Shown here: positions 7,958 to 15,946 of the stretch, one piece after another
Position numbering within the stretch: position 1 is the stretch's first letter
Layout of the letters: each line of letters begins with the position of its first letter
Assembly (NCBI RefSeq): GCF_000186865.1
Contig: NW_008705562.1
Location: 2,279,845-2,302,344, forward strand
Source: Aureococcus anophagefferens
Lineage: Eukaryota > Sar > Pelagophyceae > Pelagomonadales > Pelagomonadaceae
Length of the DNA: 22,500 nt
Direction of reading: 5' to 3'
Translations under genes and position numbers: made by a program
Notes under the pieces: generated by a model
The model's database searches: none
What the model was told of the DNA's origin: nothing
The model's input: only the letters and a program-made list of their open reading frames with translations

Positions 7958-7964
7958 AAAAAAA
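7958..7964 (-). terminator. Pol III terminator of tRNA-Gly
   Basis: Seven A residues on the plus strand, i.e. a T7 run just after the tRNA on its own strand. Confidence 0.7.
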
Positions 7965-7969
7965 GAAAG

Positions 7970-8072
7970 TACACCATCCGGGAATCGAACCCGGGGCATT
8001 AGAATGGGAATCTAATATGTTCGAGAGGATGCGACTCCGGTGGAATCGTACCTACCACTACACCAATAGTGT
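7970..8072 (-). tRNA. tRNA-Gly(CCC) with a 32-nt insertion in the D-loop
   Basis: Read on the minus strand. Acceptor ACACTAT pairs with ATGGTGT over 7 bp (one G-T); discriminator A at 7970. A-box TGGTGTAGTGG. Anticodon arm TTAGA-TTCCCAT-TCTAA gives anticodon CCC. A four-base variable loop precedes the T-arm CCGGG-TTCGATT-CCCGG. The full locus is 103 nt. Taking 32 nt out of the D-loop leaves 71 nt, the normal tRNA-Gly length, and restores a D-stem GTGT/ACAT. There is no canonical-position intron. Confidence 0.85.
8021..8052 (-). other. Ectopic D-loop intron of tRNA-Gly(CCC)
   Basis: On the minus strand the insertion starts GGTACGATTCC and ends CTCTCGA, between AGTGGTA and ACATA. Its boundaries can shift by one base (8022..8053) with the same product. 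CGATTCC and GGAGTCG can form a 7-bp hairpin around ACC. GGTACGATTCC differs from the gene's own B-box GGTTCGATTCC at one base. Confidence 0.7.
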
Positions 8073-8166
8073 CTTTTGTCCGAGCCGATGCGAGACGCTT
8101 CGGAGGCGCATAAATTTGATGAGGCTCGAGGTTGCCTCGGCCGAGGCCTATGAATGCGCAATATCT

Positions 8167-8208
8167 TTTGTCCGGCCAGTGAAAACATTTGTCCGGCCCG
8201 TGAAAGCA
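8167..8208. repeat. 21-bp tandem repeat, two copies
   Basis: TTTGTCCGGCCAGTGAAAACA at 8167 is followed immediately by TTTGTCCGGCCCGTGAAAGCA (19 of 21 identical). A partial relative, CTTTTGTCCG, sits at 8073 beside the tRNA-Gly 5' end. It lies between the tRNA and the sulfotransferase stop. Confidence 0.75.
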
Positions 8209-8270
8209 TTTCAAACGGTCCCTTACGTGCCCGAAACGAACCCTGGAAATTAGGCAAAAAAGAACACCCG

Positions 8271-9549
8271 TCACTCCCCCAGCAGCGCCGCCCGCTGGAC
8301 AACCCCCAGCCCCCCCAGCCGCGCCTTTTTGTCGTCGTCGAGGAGCTTCTTCGCCGCGTCGTCGAGCGTCGCCGCGCCGTCGCCCGTGCGGCCCGCGCGG
8401 AGGAACTCGTACCCCTGCGCCCACTCGACGGACTTGGGGTTGTAGCGCTCCTTGTCGCGCTTCATCGCCGCGAACGACGTCGCCTCGACGACCGCGGCGA
8501 CGCGCGCGTCCGTGATGTCCGCGAAGCCGAGGTGGAGCGCGACCTTCTTGACCTAGAGACCGCGTCGTCAGCACGCGCCGCGTCCGCGGAGGACGCCGGA
8601 GGTACGACGGCCGCGGGGAGGTCCGTCTTCATGTCTTCGTAGCGAATCACGAGCACCGACGCGTCGCCGACGGCGTGGGACCAGTCCGCGACCTAGCGAC
8701 GCGCGCGTTCCGTGCGTTCCACGGCGGCCGAGACGCCGGCGCGGCACGTGCGCCGCCCAGGAGCCGTAGGGCTCCGTGTTCGCGACGGAGTCGGCCGCGA
8801 ACGCGGCGAGCGGGCCTGCGCGTTTCGTCGTTTCGCGCGGCTCGTCCGGGGATGCCACCGCCGCGAGCGCGTCGCGGCGCGGGGGGTGCGGGCGCGGTCG
8901 AGCGCGGCGAAGCGGCTCGCGGGACCACCTCCGCTCGCGGCGGCGGAGCCCCCGGGGCGGCCGCGCGAAAAAATCTCTCGCGATGCGACGTCTCTCGCGT
9001 TGCAGCGAGCAACCGCCTCGGAACCGCCTCGGAACCGCCTCGCGCGGGGCTGGCGTGGCGAGGACCACGACAGAGACCGGGCTCGCGCGTCCGCTCTCCC
9101 GAAACACCGGACGCGGGCGCGGCGCCCTCGTACGTGCCCGCGTCGCCGCGCTGGTTGCGGAGGTGGTGCCAGAAGCTGACGAGGGCGTCGCGCTGGTCGC
9201 GGACGACGTAGACGTAGCGCGCGCCCTTGGGCATGAGCGACCAGGGCACGTGCGTGTTCCACGCGCGGCGGCCGCGCGCGGCGAACGCGGCGCGCAGGTG
9301 CGCCGCGGGCGCGGCGCCGTCCCAGGACGCGGCGGCGTCGTAGAAGGGCGTCACCTCGGACACGTGGCTCCAGGCGCTCCGGTCCGGCGCGACGAGGTGC
9401 GCGACGATGGCCTGCATCCACGTCGTGCCGCTCTTGGGCCAGCTGCACACGAAGACGTCGCGCTCCGTCACCGCGAGGCCGCTCAGCGTCGCGATGGGCG
9501 GCGAGATGGGCAGCAGCGGGAAGGTCGACGCGTCGACGATGGCTGCCAT
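8271..9549 (-). CDS. Cytosolic-type sulfotransferase (PAPS-dependent), four exons
   Basis: Exons complement(9108..9549), (8748..8815), (8609..8692), (8271..8552): 876 nt, 291 aa, close to the usual SULT length. It transfers sulfate from PAPS to a small acceptor. The 5'-phosphosulfate loop is WPKSGTTWM (37-45), the likely catalytic His is H100 in NTHVPWSLMP, and the 3'-phosphate motif is VVRDQRDALVSFW (115-127). GSWAAH-VADWSHAV, VLVIRYEDMKTDLPAA-VKKVALHLGF and a C-terminal FLRAGRTGD equivalent of the GxxGDWK motif are recovered only after splicing. Introns: 292 nt (acceptor end resembles the window's left edge), 55 nt and 56 nt, all GT-AG. The ATG at 9549 is chosen because residues before it look like 5' UTR. 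Acceptor substrate unknown. Confidence 0.88.
8816..9107 (-). other. Intron 1 of the sulfotransferase, possible second introner family
   Basis: 292 nt, GT...CAG, phase 1. The acceptor-proximal 35 nt are nearly the reverse complement of the SCAPER-like gene's sequence at 1-35. Near the middle is an 11-bp tandem repeat GGAACCGCCTC (three copies, around 9010-9042 on the plus strand). No clean target duplication remains. Confidence 0.5.
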
Positions 9550-9682
9550 GGCTCGTGGCGTGCTGCAAGAATACCTCGCCCTTGGTGGTGACGATGGTGA
9601 TTCGCTGAAAAAATGCCGCAGCGCAGCGCGCGCAAACGAGGGAGAGGTTCTAAAGATGGGGCGCCGCAGCCGCAAAGCCCAC

Positions 9683-10974
9683 CTAGGGCCCGTCGGGCAT
9701 CTTGAAGTCCTCCATGCCCGGGATCTTGCCGAGGTCGGGCATCTTCGGGAGCCCCGCGGGGAGCCCCGCGGGCATGCTGAAGTCGTCGTTGGTGATGTCG
9801 TCGGCGTCGACGTCGAGGTCGCCCTCCTTGGCGCCGAGGTCGTCCTCGCCCGGGCCCATGTCCTTGGGGTCCATCTTCTCGCCGCGCTGCGACTTCATCA
9901 TCGACTCGCCGATGATCTTGCGCATGTTGTCGTCGCCGTTGTCGTAGAGGTCCTTCATCATGTCCATGATGCCCGCCGACGGGTCGCGGCCCTTCTCCTT
10001 CTCCTTGGCGGCCTTGCCGCCCTTCTTCTTGAGGTCGCTCCAGTGGTCGTACGAGTACTCGCCCTTGACCTTCTTGAGCTTGACCGTGACGCGGTTCTTC
10101 TTCACGAGGATCTTCGACTCGGCGGGCACGATGTCCTTGTCCAGCGCCTCGACGAAGAGGCGGTAGTTCTTGCCGCCGACGTCGGTGATGCGGAGGTCGA
10201 ACGAGTCGACGCCGAAGTCGCACGACGACCTGGGCAGGAAAAGCGTGCGAAATGCCCAACTTTGGAGGCTCGTTCATTTTTCACTCGTCTCGGCTAGTTT
10301 TTGGACGAGCGATCATCTCTCGGAACGGTCTNNNNNNNNNNNNNNNNNNNNNNNNNNNNNNNNNNNNNNNNNNNNNNNNNNGACCGGTCCTTCGCCGCGC
10401 CGACGCCGTCGATGGAGATCATGATGTTGACCCAGGGCGAGTTGTACTCGCCCTGCTCCCAGCCGTAGGCGGGCACGATCCAGTCCTTGGCGTTGCCCGT
10501 CGACGGCGCGGCCGCCGCCGCGGGGCGCACGAGCTTGGTCGGCGCCGGCGACGCGACGTCCGTCGGCAGCGCGGGCTCCGACGCCTTCTCGAAGGCCGGC
10601 GCCGGCGCCGCGGGCGCGGGCGGCGCCGCGGCCGGCGGCGGCGCGCGCTTCGGCGCGGGCGGCAGCAGGTCCGCGCACTTGTCGGACGGCGGCGGCGCCT
10701 TGGGCTCGGGCGCCTCGGGCTCGCCGGGCGCGCCTGCGGGCGCGATCTCGGACGCGGCGCCGCGCGGGGTCGCGCGCGCGCGCGCGTCGCTCCGGGACGC
10801 GGGGCGCGCGCAGTTCTCCGCCTCGTCGTCGCTGCCGTCCGCAGCGCCGAGGAGCTCGAGCTCCTTGGCCGTCATCTCCCGAATGAAGGTGCTGAGGACG
10901 GCCTTGACCGCCGGCCGCTTCGCCTTGGCCAGCAGGGCCTTGGCGTCCATGAGGTCGAGCCCGATGCCCTCCAT
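9683..10974 (-). CDS. CacyBP/SIP-like CS-domain protein
   Basis: Exons complement(10385..10974) and (9683..10229): 1137 nt, 378 aa. Calcyclin-binding protein/SIP is a co-chaperone-like adaptor linking Siah E3 ligase complexes. Residues 1-40 (LMDAKALLAKAKRPAVKAVLS) match the helical N-terminal domain. A 110-residue Ala/Pro linker, longer than in animals, follows. The CS domain begins YGWEQGEYNSPWV (about 170) and continues across the intron with FGVDSFDLRITDVGGKNYRL and KILVKKNRVTVKLKK. The C-terminal SGS-type block is DPSAGIMDMMKDLYDNGDD..MRKII. An acidic, Gly/Met/Pro-rich tail ends the protein. The intron joins D-R-S-S-C in frame. ATG 10974 is taken because it precedes the conserved helix. 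Confidence 0.85.
10230..10384 (-). mobile_element. Introner copy B (contains a 50-N assembly gap)
   Basis: Acceptor ...CCTGCCCAG at 10230 is followed by exon GTCGTCGT. The donor side begins GTC at 10384 and then runs into N at 10332..10381, so only three bases of the expected 8-bp duplication are visible. The core GAGATGATCGCTCGTCC matches copy A in the same orientation. Its acceptor half (AGCCTCCAAAGTTGGG...) matches the donor half of copy C read in reverse. The true length is unknown because of the gap. Confidence 0.75.
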
Positions 10975-11310
10975 GCTGCCGGTCGGTCGCGCGGGCTTCG
11001 TGTGGGCTTCGGCGGCGAGATCTGCCGCTGCGCGCCTCGCGATTGGGGCTCGTTCGAAGCTCTCGCAAGCAAGCGAACGCCAAAGTCGGCGCGCGACGGC
11101 GGCGCGCGCCAGCACCACTGTGCACCTGGACGCTCTCGAGGGCGCGCGTGGCAAGTGAGAAGTCGTCCGTGTGAATTACCGCGCCGCGCGTGGCAAGTGA
11201 AGTGTCACTGGGAGAGCGGTTTACCGCGCCGCGGGTCCACGCCTAGCGCCCGCGTTTCCGCGCGCGGCACGCAGGCCTAGCACCCGCGTTTCCGCGCGGC
11301 ACGCAGACGC
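10975..11310. repeat. Intergenic with two tandem-repeat patches
   Basis: 11141-11230: two imperfect units containing GCGCGTGGCAAGTGA and TTACCGCGCCGCG. 11241..11332: three copies, period 34, of GCCTAGCRCCCGCGTTTCC; the innermost copy (11309..11332) contains the stop codon and last codons of the downstream sulfotransferase-like gene, so the gene end is triplicated. Confidence 0.8.
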
Positions 11311-13299
11311 CTAGCGCCCGCGTTTCCGCGCGGTCCGCCGGCGCGGGGACGAGATCTCGCGCGCCATCGCCAGCGGGTCGCGCCGGCGGTCGCCGCCCTT
11401 CAGCGTCCTTCGACCGAGCGCGCCGGCGCGGCGCGCGACCTCCACGGGGTCGCGGCGCCAGCGGTCGTCGTCGTCCTCGGGCTTCGCGACGGGCACGGCC
11501 TCCAACTTCGCCGCCTGCCGCGCGCCGCCGGCGACGGGCCCGGTCGACTTGTAGAGCTTCCCGTTGACCTCGATGCCGTCGCGCGCGAACTCCTTGGGCT
11601 TCCAGTAGCCCTTGGTCTTGTCGCGCACGAGCCCCGCGGCGCGGTGCTCGTCCTCGTGCGACAGGTTCGGGTAGAAGCGGTTGTTCACGATGACGCCGTC
11701 GGACTCGTCGTCGAGCGGCACGAGCTTGTTCCGCGCCGCGTCCCGCTTCAGCCCCCGCGACGCCTCGTAGGCGGCCTCGTCCGGGACGCACGTCGGCGCG
11801 CGGGCGTGGAGCGCGCGGCGCCGGCCCGGGGACACCTCGTAGCCGAAGCGGCGCAGGAGCTCCGCGTCGAGCTCCGACGACGCGTACGCGAGGTCCGCGT
11901 CGTCGAGGAACTCGTAGCGCCGCGACTCGTTCGCGTACTTGGACCGCGCGTCCGCGCGGCCCGAGACGGCGCCCGTGCCGTGGGAGAAGCCCGACTTGGC
12001 CGCCTGGTCGATGGGGTCGAAGGTCGCGCGCATCGCGCCGCCGACGCACTCGCAGACCCGTCGCGTCGTCGCCTCGCCGCGCCACAGCAGGTCCTCGTAG
12101 CGCACCATGAGCCGCGGGAACTCGGCGTCGTAGTAGAGGCGGTTCCACCGGCTCCAAAAGTCCGGGAGCGACGAGAAGACCGACGGCGGAAAGCCCTTCT
12201 GCTGGAAGTTCACGGTTGTCTTCGTCTTCGCGACGGGCGAAGGGCAGCACTGCGCGTGGCCCCTCCGGAAGCTCGCCGCGTAGGGCATGCGGCACATGCT
12301 CTTCATCCACGTGAGCGGGTCCTTGACGACGACGACGGGCAGGATCTCGCGCCGGCCCCCGGGCCCCAGCACGTTCTCGAGCGGGTCGGCCGCGCGCGCC
12401 TCGCGGTAGGACCGCGCGGCGTACATCTTCGCGGTGTGGTTCGCGTAGGCGTCGATGATGTTGTGCTTGCCCTGGGCGACCTGGAAGAGGAAGGGCGTGC
12501 AGTCCTTGTAGCCCGAGATCCGGGCATTCCGGTTGCGCATGGCGCCGTAGATCTCCTGCTCGATCGAGCGCTGGCTCACGTAGCCGTCGCGGCCGCGGCC
12601 GGGGCACTCGCGCGGCAGCTCGCAGTTCGCGCGGAGCAGGAGCATCATGAGGTTCGTGCCCGTGTTGAAGAGGCCCGCGAGCCCCGGCCGCCGCGCGTCG
12701 CTGGTCCGCGCGCGGAACGCCGCGCATCGCTCGAGGCCGTCGACGACGGGCGCGCCGGAGCCGTCGTCGTAGAACGGCGGGAAGGCGCCCTCCGTCTCCC
12801 AGGCCCCGACCCGCTCCGCCGCGACGGCCCGCACGGACCCGCGGCGCCAGGCGACGTGGTCCTCCGCCTTGGCCGCGGCCGCGGCCTGCGCGGCCGAAGC
12901 GCGGGCGGCGGCCGCCGCGGCCTCGGCCTTCGCGGCCGCGTCGAACGCGCCGCGGAAGCTCGCGGGGCGCGGCGGCGCGGGCGCGGCGGCCTTCGCGGCC
13001 GCGTCGAACGCGCCGCGGAAGCTCGCGGGGCGCGGCGGCGCGGGCGCGGCGGCGCGCGGCAAATCGACGACGTCGGCGGAGCGCGCGATATTTCCCCCGA
13101 GCCGCTTCGCCCGCGGCGGCGGCGCCGCCGGATGCTCCGCCAGAAACGTCGCGGCGCAGAGGCCCACGACGACGACGACGGAAATGACGACGCACGCGCC
13201 CAGCTCCACGCACTGCGTCTGGGAAAACCGCCGCGGCGATCGCCGGCGGCTGGCGCCCCAGGTGCGGCGATGAGGCGTCGCGCGCATGAAGATTCGCAA
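11311..13299 (-). CDS. Type II membrane sulfotransferase-like protein (paralogue 1, intronless)
   Basis: 662 aa, one exon. A short basic cytosolic N-terminus and one membrane anchor (about 33-53, GACVVISVVVVVGL) suggest a Golgi type II protein. A low-complexity stem contains a 21-residue perfect repeat. The catalytic region has GLFNTGTN (211-216 for FNTGTN), resembling a 5'-PAPS loop; VVVVKDPLTWMKSMCRM, resembling the 3'-phosphate site; and PRLMVRYEDLLW. It shares SSLPDFWS.W, CVGG.M..TFDPI and VPLDDESDGV with the next gene. The C-terminal 100 residues are Arg-rich and absent from that paralogue. Carbohydrate sulfation is an inference from fold motifs and topology. Confidence 0.75.
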   Translation of the reverse strand: MRIFMRATPHRRTWGASRRRSPRRFSQTQCVELGACVVISVVVVVGLCAATFLAEHPAAPPPRAKRLGGNIARSADVVDLPRAAAPAPPRPASFRGAFDAAAKAAAPAPPRPASFRGAFDAAAKAEAAAAAARASAAQAAAAAKAEDHVAWRRGSVRAVAAERVGAWETEGAFPPFYDDGSGAPVVDGLERCAAFRARTSDARRPGLAGLFNTGTNLMMLLLRANCELPRECPGRGRDGYVSQRSIEQEIYGAMRNRNARISGYKDCTPFLFQVAQGKHNIIDAYANHTAKMYAARSYREARAADPLENVLGPGGRREILPVVVVKDPLTWMKSMCRMPYAASFRRGHAQCCPSPVAKTKTTVNFQQKGFPPSVFSSLPDFWSRWNRLYYDAEFPRLMVRYEDLLWRGEATTRRVCECVGGAMRATFDPIDQAAKSGFSHGTGAVSGRADARSKYANESRRYEFLDDADLAYASSELDAELLRRFGYEVSPGRRRALHARAPTCVPDEAAYEASRGLKRDAARNKLVPLDDESDGVIVNNRFYPNLSHEDEHRAAGLVRDKTKGYWKPKEFARDGIEVNGKLYKSTGPVAGGARQAAKLEAVPVAKPEDDDDRWRRDPVEVARRAGALGRRTLKGGDRRRDPLAMAREISSPRRRTARKRGR
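12928..13053 (-). repeat. 63-bp tandem duplication in the stem region
   Basis: Two essentially identical 63-bp units (12928..12990 and 12991..13053) encode 21 residues each, including PPRPASFRGAFDAAAKA. The unit is a multiple of 3, so the frame is kept. Confidence 0.9.
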
Positions 13300-13356
13300 A
13301 AAGAGTTTCGCCTGAATGCGTTCCTAATTTAGGTGCGGCGATGAGGTGTCGCGCGC
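13260..13356. repeat. 26-bp direct repeat at the 5' end of paralogue 1
   Basis: AGGTGCGGCGATGAGG plus TCGCGCGC-type sequence occurs at 13260..13285 (overlapping the N-terminal codons) and again at 13331..13356 upstream, 25 of 26 identical, 71 bp apart: a partial duplication of the gene start. Confidence 0.75.
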
Positions 13357-13653
13357 AAGACGAGTCCCACCAGACTCCTTGACCCGAGTTTCGCCACAGA
13401 TGCCCAAAAAGTCGCCGTTCTCCCTCCGTCGATTCCTCCCCGCGCCGCGGCGATATTATCTCGATGTCGATCATGTCGAAGGAGCAGGGCGCGATCAGCG
13501 CACCACGGTTCGGGCGCTGGCCGCGGGGCTATCGCGTCGGCTCGAGCTGGCGCTCTTCGCTCGTCCCGTGTCGTTGTGGTGAAAGTCGGCGATCTGCGAT
13601 CTGCGGACGACGACCTCCGACGTACCCCGCGCTAGGTACGCCGCCGAAAGAAA
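13357..13653. other. Intergenic between the tandem sulfotransferase-like genes
   Basis: Promoter and 5' UTR of paralogue 1 and the 3' end of paralogue 2. No gene seen. It contains an ATCTGCGATCTGCGG mini-repeat near 13590. Confidence 0.4.
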
Positions 13654-15454
13654 CTACACGGCCCACTCGTGGTGGTGGACCGGCGGCGGCTTGTGCCCGC
13701 CGCCGTGCTGCTCCTCGGCCTTGCGGACGGCGTTGCGGAGCCGCGAGCCGACGTTGCCGGTCCGCGGCTTCTTCGGGTTCGGGTAGAAGAAGCCGTTGAC
13801 GAGGACGCCGTCGGACTCGTCGTCGAGGGGCACGGGCCCCGCGGGGCTCGACTTGAGGCCGACGGAGTGGAGCCAGACGTTGCGGTCGGGCTTGCAGACC
13901 TTGGCGCCCGGGCTCGCGGCGCGGCGCCGCCGCGCGGAGACGCCGTAGTGGAACTGGGCCATGAAGCGCGGGTCCGCGTGGTCGGCGACGTAGGTCACGT
14001 CGGCGTCCGTGAGGAACTCGTAGCGCTTCGTCTCGTTGCCGTACTTGGCCGTCGCGGAGTTGCGGCCCGTCTCGTGGAAGCCGTGGCCCGCGCCGCCCTT
14101 GGCCGACTGCGCGATGGGGTCGAAGGTCTCCGTCATTCGCCCGCCGACGCAGTCGCAGACGCGCTTCGTGGTCTCCCGCGTGCGCCAGAGCAGGTCCTCG
14201 TAGCGGACCATGAGCCGGGGGATCGCCGACGCGTGGTACGCGTCGTTCCATTTCGACCAGAAGTCGGGCAGGCTCGTGTAGTTGAAGGCGGGCCGCTCGC
14301 GGCGGAACCGGACGTCCGTCGCCGTCTTCATGACGGGGTGGGGGCAGCACTGGGCCTGGCCGTGGCGGAACTTGGCCGCGTACTCCATGCGGCACATGGA
14401 CCGCATCCACGTGAGCGGGTCCTTGACGACGACGACGGGCAGCACCTCGTCGACGTCGACGCCCTCAAAGTAGTCCGCGTAGTGGCTCCCGCGCCACTCG
14501 AGGGGGTTGTGCTTGCCCCAGGGCACCTGCATGAGGAAGGGCGCGCACTTGCCCTGGCGGCGCTTCGCGTAGTGGAGCTCGGACACGATGTTCGCCTCGG
14601 AGAGGAACGACGCCTTGTCGAAGCCTGGCGGGAACGGGGTGATTCGACGTCGCTTCAACGTGAGTCTTCCGCGCGCGCGCGTTCCGGAAAAAGCATCGAC
14701 GCGTCGAGACCGTTCCAAGAGATGATCGCTCGCCCAAGAATCAGCCGAAACGAGTGGAAAACGGCCGCGATGGGAGCCTGCGAAGTTGGGAAGTTCGCGC
14801 CCTTTTGCCGCCCCGGTCGAAGCCCGGGTGGGACCGGTCCTCGCACTCGCGCGGCAGGACGCAGTTGGACCGCAGCAGCTTCATGAGGAAGTTCGTGCCC
14901 GTGTTGAAGAGGCCCGCGACGGCGGGCCGCCGCGCGTCCGTCGTCGCCGCGCGGAACGCGGCGCAGCGGTCGAGGCCCTCGACGATCGGCGCGCCGGAGC
15001 CGTCGTCGTAGAAGGCGGGGATCTCGTCCGTCGACGGCGGCTCCAGGGCCTCGCGCCGCCGGGCCGCCGCCGCCTCCGCCGCGAGCGCCGCGATGCTGTG
15101 GTGCTTCGGCGGCGCCGGCGCGCGCGGGCCGTCGTCGTGGTCCGTGAGCCGCGCGCCGGAGGCGAGCTCCCAGGCGCCGATCTCCTCGGCGGCGAGCGCG
15201 GCGACGGACCCGTGCTTCCAGGCGACGTGCGCCTCGTCCGCCGCGCTGCGCGCGCCCTTTGGCCGCGGCGCCGCCGGCGCTTCGGGGCGGCTCGGCCGGT
15301 GCAGCTCGAAGGGGCCGCCGCGCGGCGTCGGCGCCGCCGCCGGCGCGTTGTGCACGAGCAGGAAGACAAAAGGGCACAGCAGCACGAAGCCGAAGACGAG
15401 CACGGCCAGGGGTATCTGCGGCTGCGGCTGCCCGCGGCGCAGTCGCTGCGCCAT
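13654..15454 (-). CDS. Type II membrane sulfotransferase-like protein (paralogue 2, with introner)
   Basis: Exons complement(14824..15454) and (13654..14624): 1602 nt, 533 aa. Start ATG 15454 (MAQRLRRGQ) is followed directly by a membrane anchor (LAVLVFGFVLLCPFVFLLV). An alternative in-frame ATG lies at 15511. Motifs parallel the neighbour: GLFNTGTNFLMKLLRSNC, VVVVKDPLTWMRSMCRM, GQAQCCPHP, PRLMVRYEDLLW, VPLDDESDGVLVNGFFYPN. The two are clearly a tandem duplication. The C-terminus is short and His-rich (PPPVHHHEWAV). Splicing restores HPGFDKASF, aligned with an uninterrupted stretch of paralogue 1. The 5' end is only 63 bp from the divergent NDUFS6 gene. Confidence 0.8.
14617..14823 (-). mobile_element. 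Introner copy C: GC-AG intron with perfect 8-bp target duplication
   Basis: Element 14625..14815 flanked by GTCGAAGC (14617..14624 and 14816..14823; GCTTCGAC on the coding strand). The intron complement(14625..14823) is 199 nt and phase 1. The donor is the GC of the duplicated target, the acceptor is the element's terminal CCAG. The core GAGATGATCGCTCGCCC reads on the plus strand here, i.e. reversed relative to its host gene compared with copies A and B. Confidence 0.88.
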
Positions 15455-15517
15455 CGTCGATGTCGTCACGTCAACGAGGGCTGCTCCACAACATCGGCGC
15501 GAAGGCCTCAATTAGTA
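15455..15517. promoter_or_regulatory. 63-bp divergent promoter region
   Basis: The whole interval between the start codons of paralogue 2 (minus) and NDUFS6 (plus). 5' UTRs and core promoters of both genes must overlap or extend into each other, unless an upstream start is used for paralogue 2. Confidence 0.5.
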
Positions 15518-15946
15518 ATGGCCTCGATGCTGCTCCTCCGCACCGCGGCCCGGCCTTTAAGGCCGTCGTTCGCGGCGGCCACCGCGCGCACGATGGGCAC
15601 GTCGGGCGGAAGCCCCGTGCAGGTGCGCGTCCCGCGCCGCCCGCCGCGCCCCCGCCCGCGCGCGCGCGCCGCCCGCCGCCATCCACCCGCCGCTTTTCCG
15701 CCGGCGGCGACCGCCCCCGCCCCCCCTTCGCAGTACATGAACCCGCACCGGAGCAACGCGGAGGAGCTCATCGACCAGGTGCCCGTGATCAAGGTCAAGG
15801 GCAACCTCGCGACGTGCAACGGCGGCGGCGGCGCGCTCGGGCACCCGATCGAGTACATCACCCTGAACAAGATCGACCCCAGTCAGCCGACGGAGTGCAA
15901 ATACTGCGGCCTCCGCTACGTGAGGGACGCAAGCTATGGCCACTAG
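15518..15946 (+). CDS. NDUFS6: NADH dehydrogenase (complex I) 13-kDa zinc subunit, NDUFS6
   Basis: Exons 15518..15622 and 15734..15946, 105 aa. It is a nuclear-encoded accessory subunit of mitochondrial complex I carrying a CHCC zinc site. The C-terminal domain is clear: TCNGGGGALGHPIEYITL followed by ECKYCGLRYV, giving the Cys-His-Cys-Cys ligands. The N-terminus (MASMLLLRTAARPLRPSF) is a typical Arg-rich mitochondrial presequence. The 111-nt intron (CAG|GTGCGCG...TTCGCAG|TAC) is C-rich and a multiple of 3, so the unspliced frame stays open and would insert a Pro/Arg-rich 37-residue block with no counterpart in the family. Confidence 0.9.
   Translation: MASMLLLRTAARPLRPSFAAATARTMGTSGGSPVQVRVPRRPPRPRPRARAARRHPPAAFPPAATAPAPPSQYMNPHRSNAEELIDQVPVIKVKGNLATCNGGGGALGHPIEYITLNKIDPSQPTECKYCGLRYVRDASYGH

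Noticed and set aside
7970..8072. Circularly permuted tRNA gene
   Set aside because: The 5' and 3' acceptor strands are in normal order at the locus ends; only an internal insertion is needed.
8568..9675. Continuous minus-strand frame through sulfotransferase intron 1 (342 codons)
   Set aside because: After the exon 1 donor the translation loses all SULT motifs, which reappear only after splicing to 8815.
11243..13474. Minus-strand open frame of 743 codons overlapping paralogue 1
   Set aside because: Arg-rich shifted shadow; the true frame has the membrane anchor and sulfotransferase motifs.
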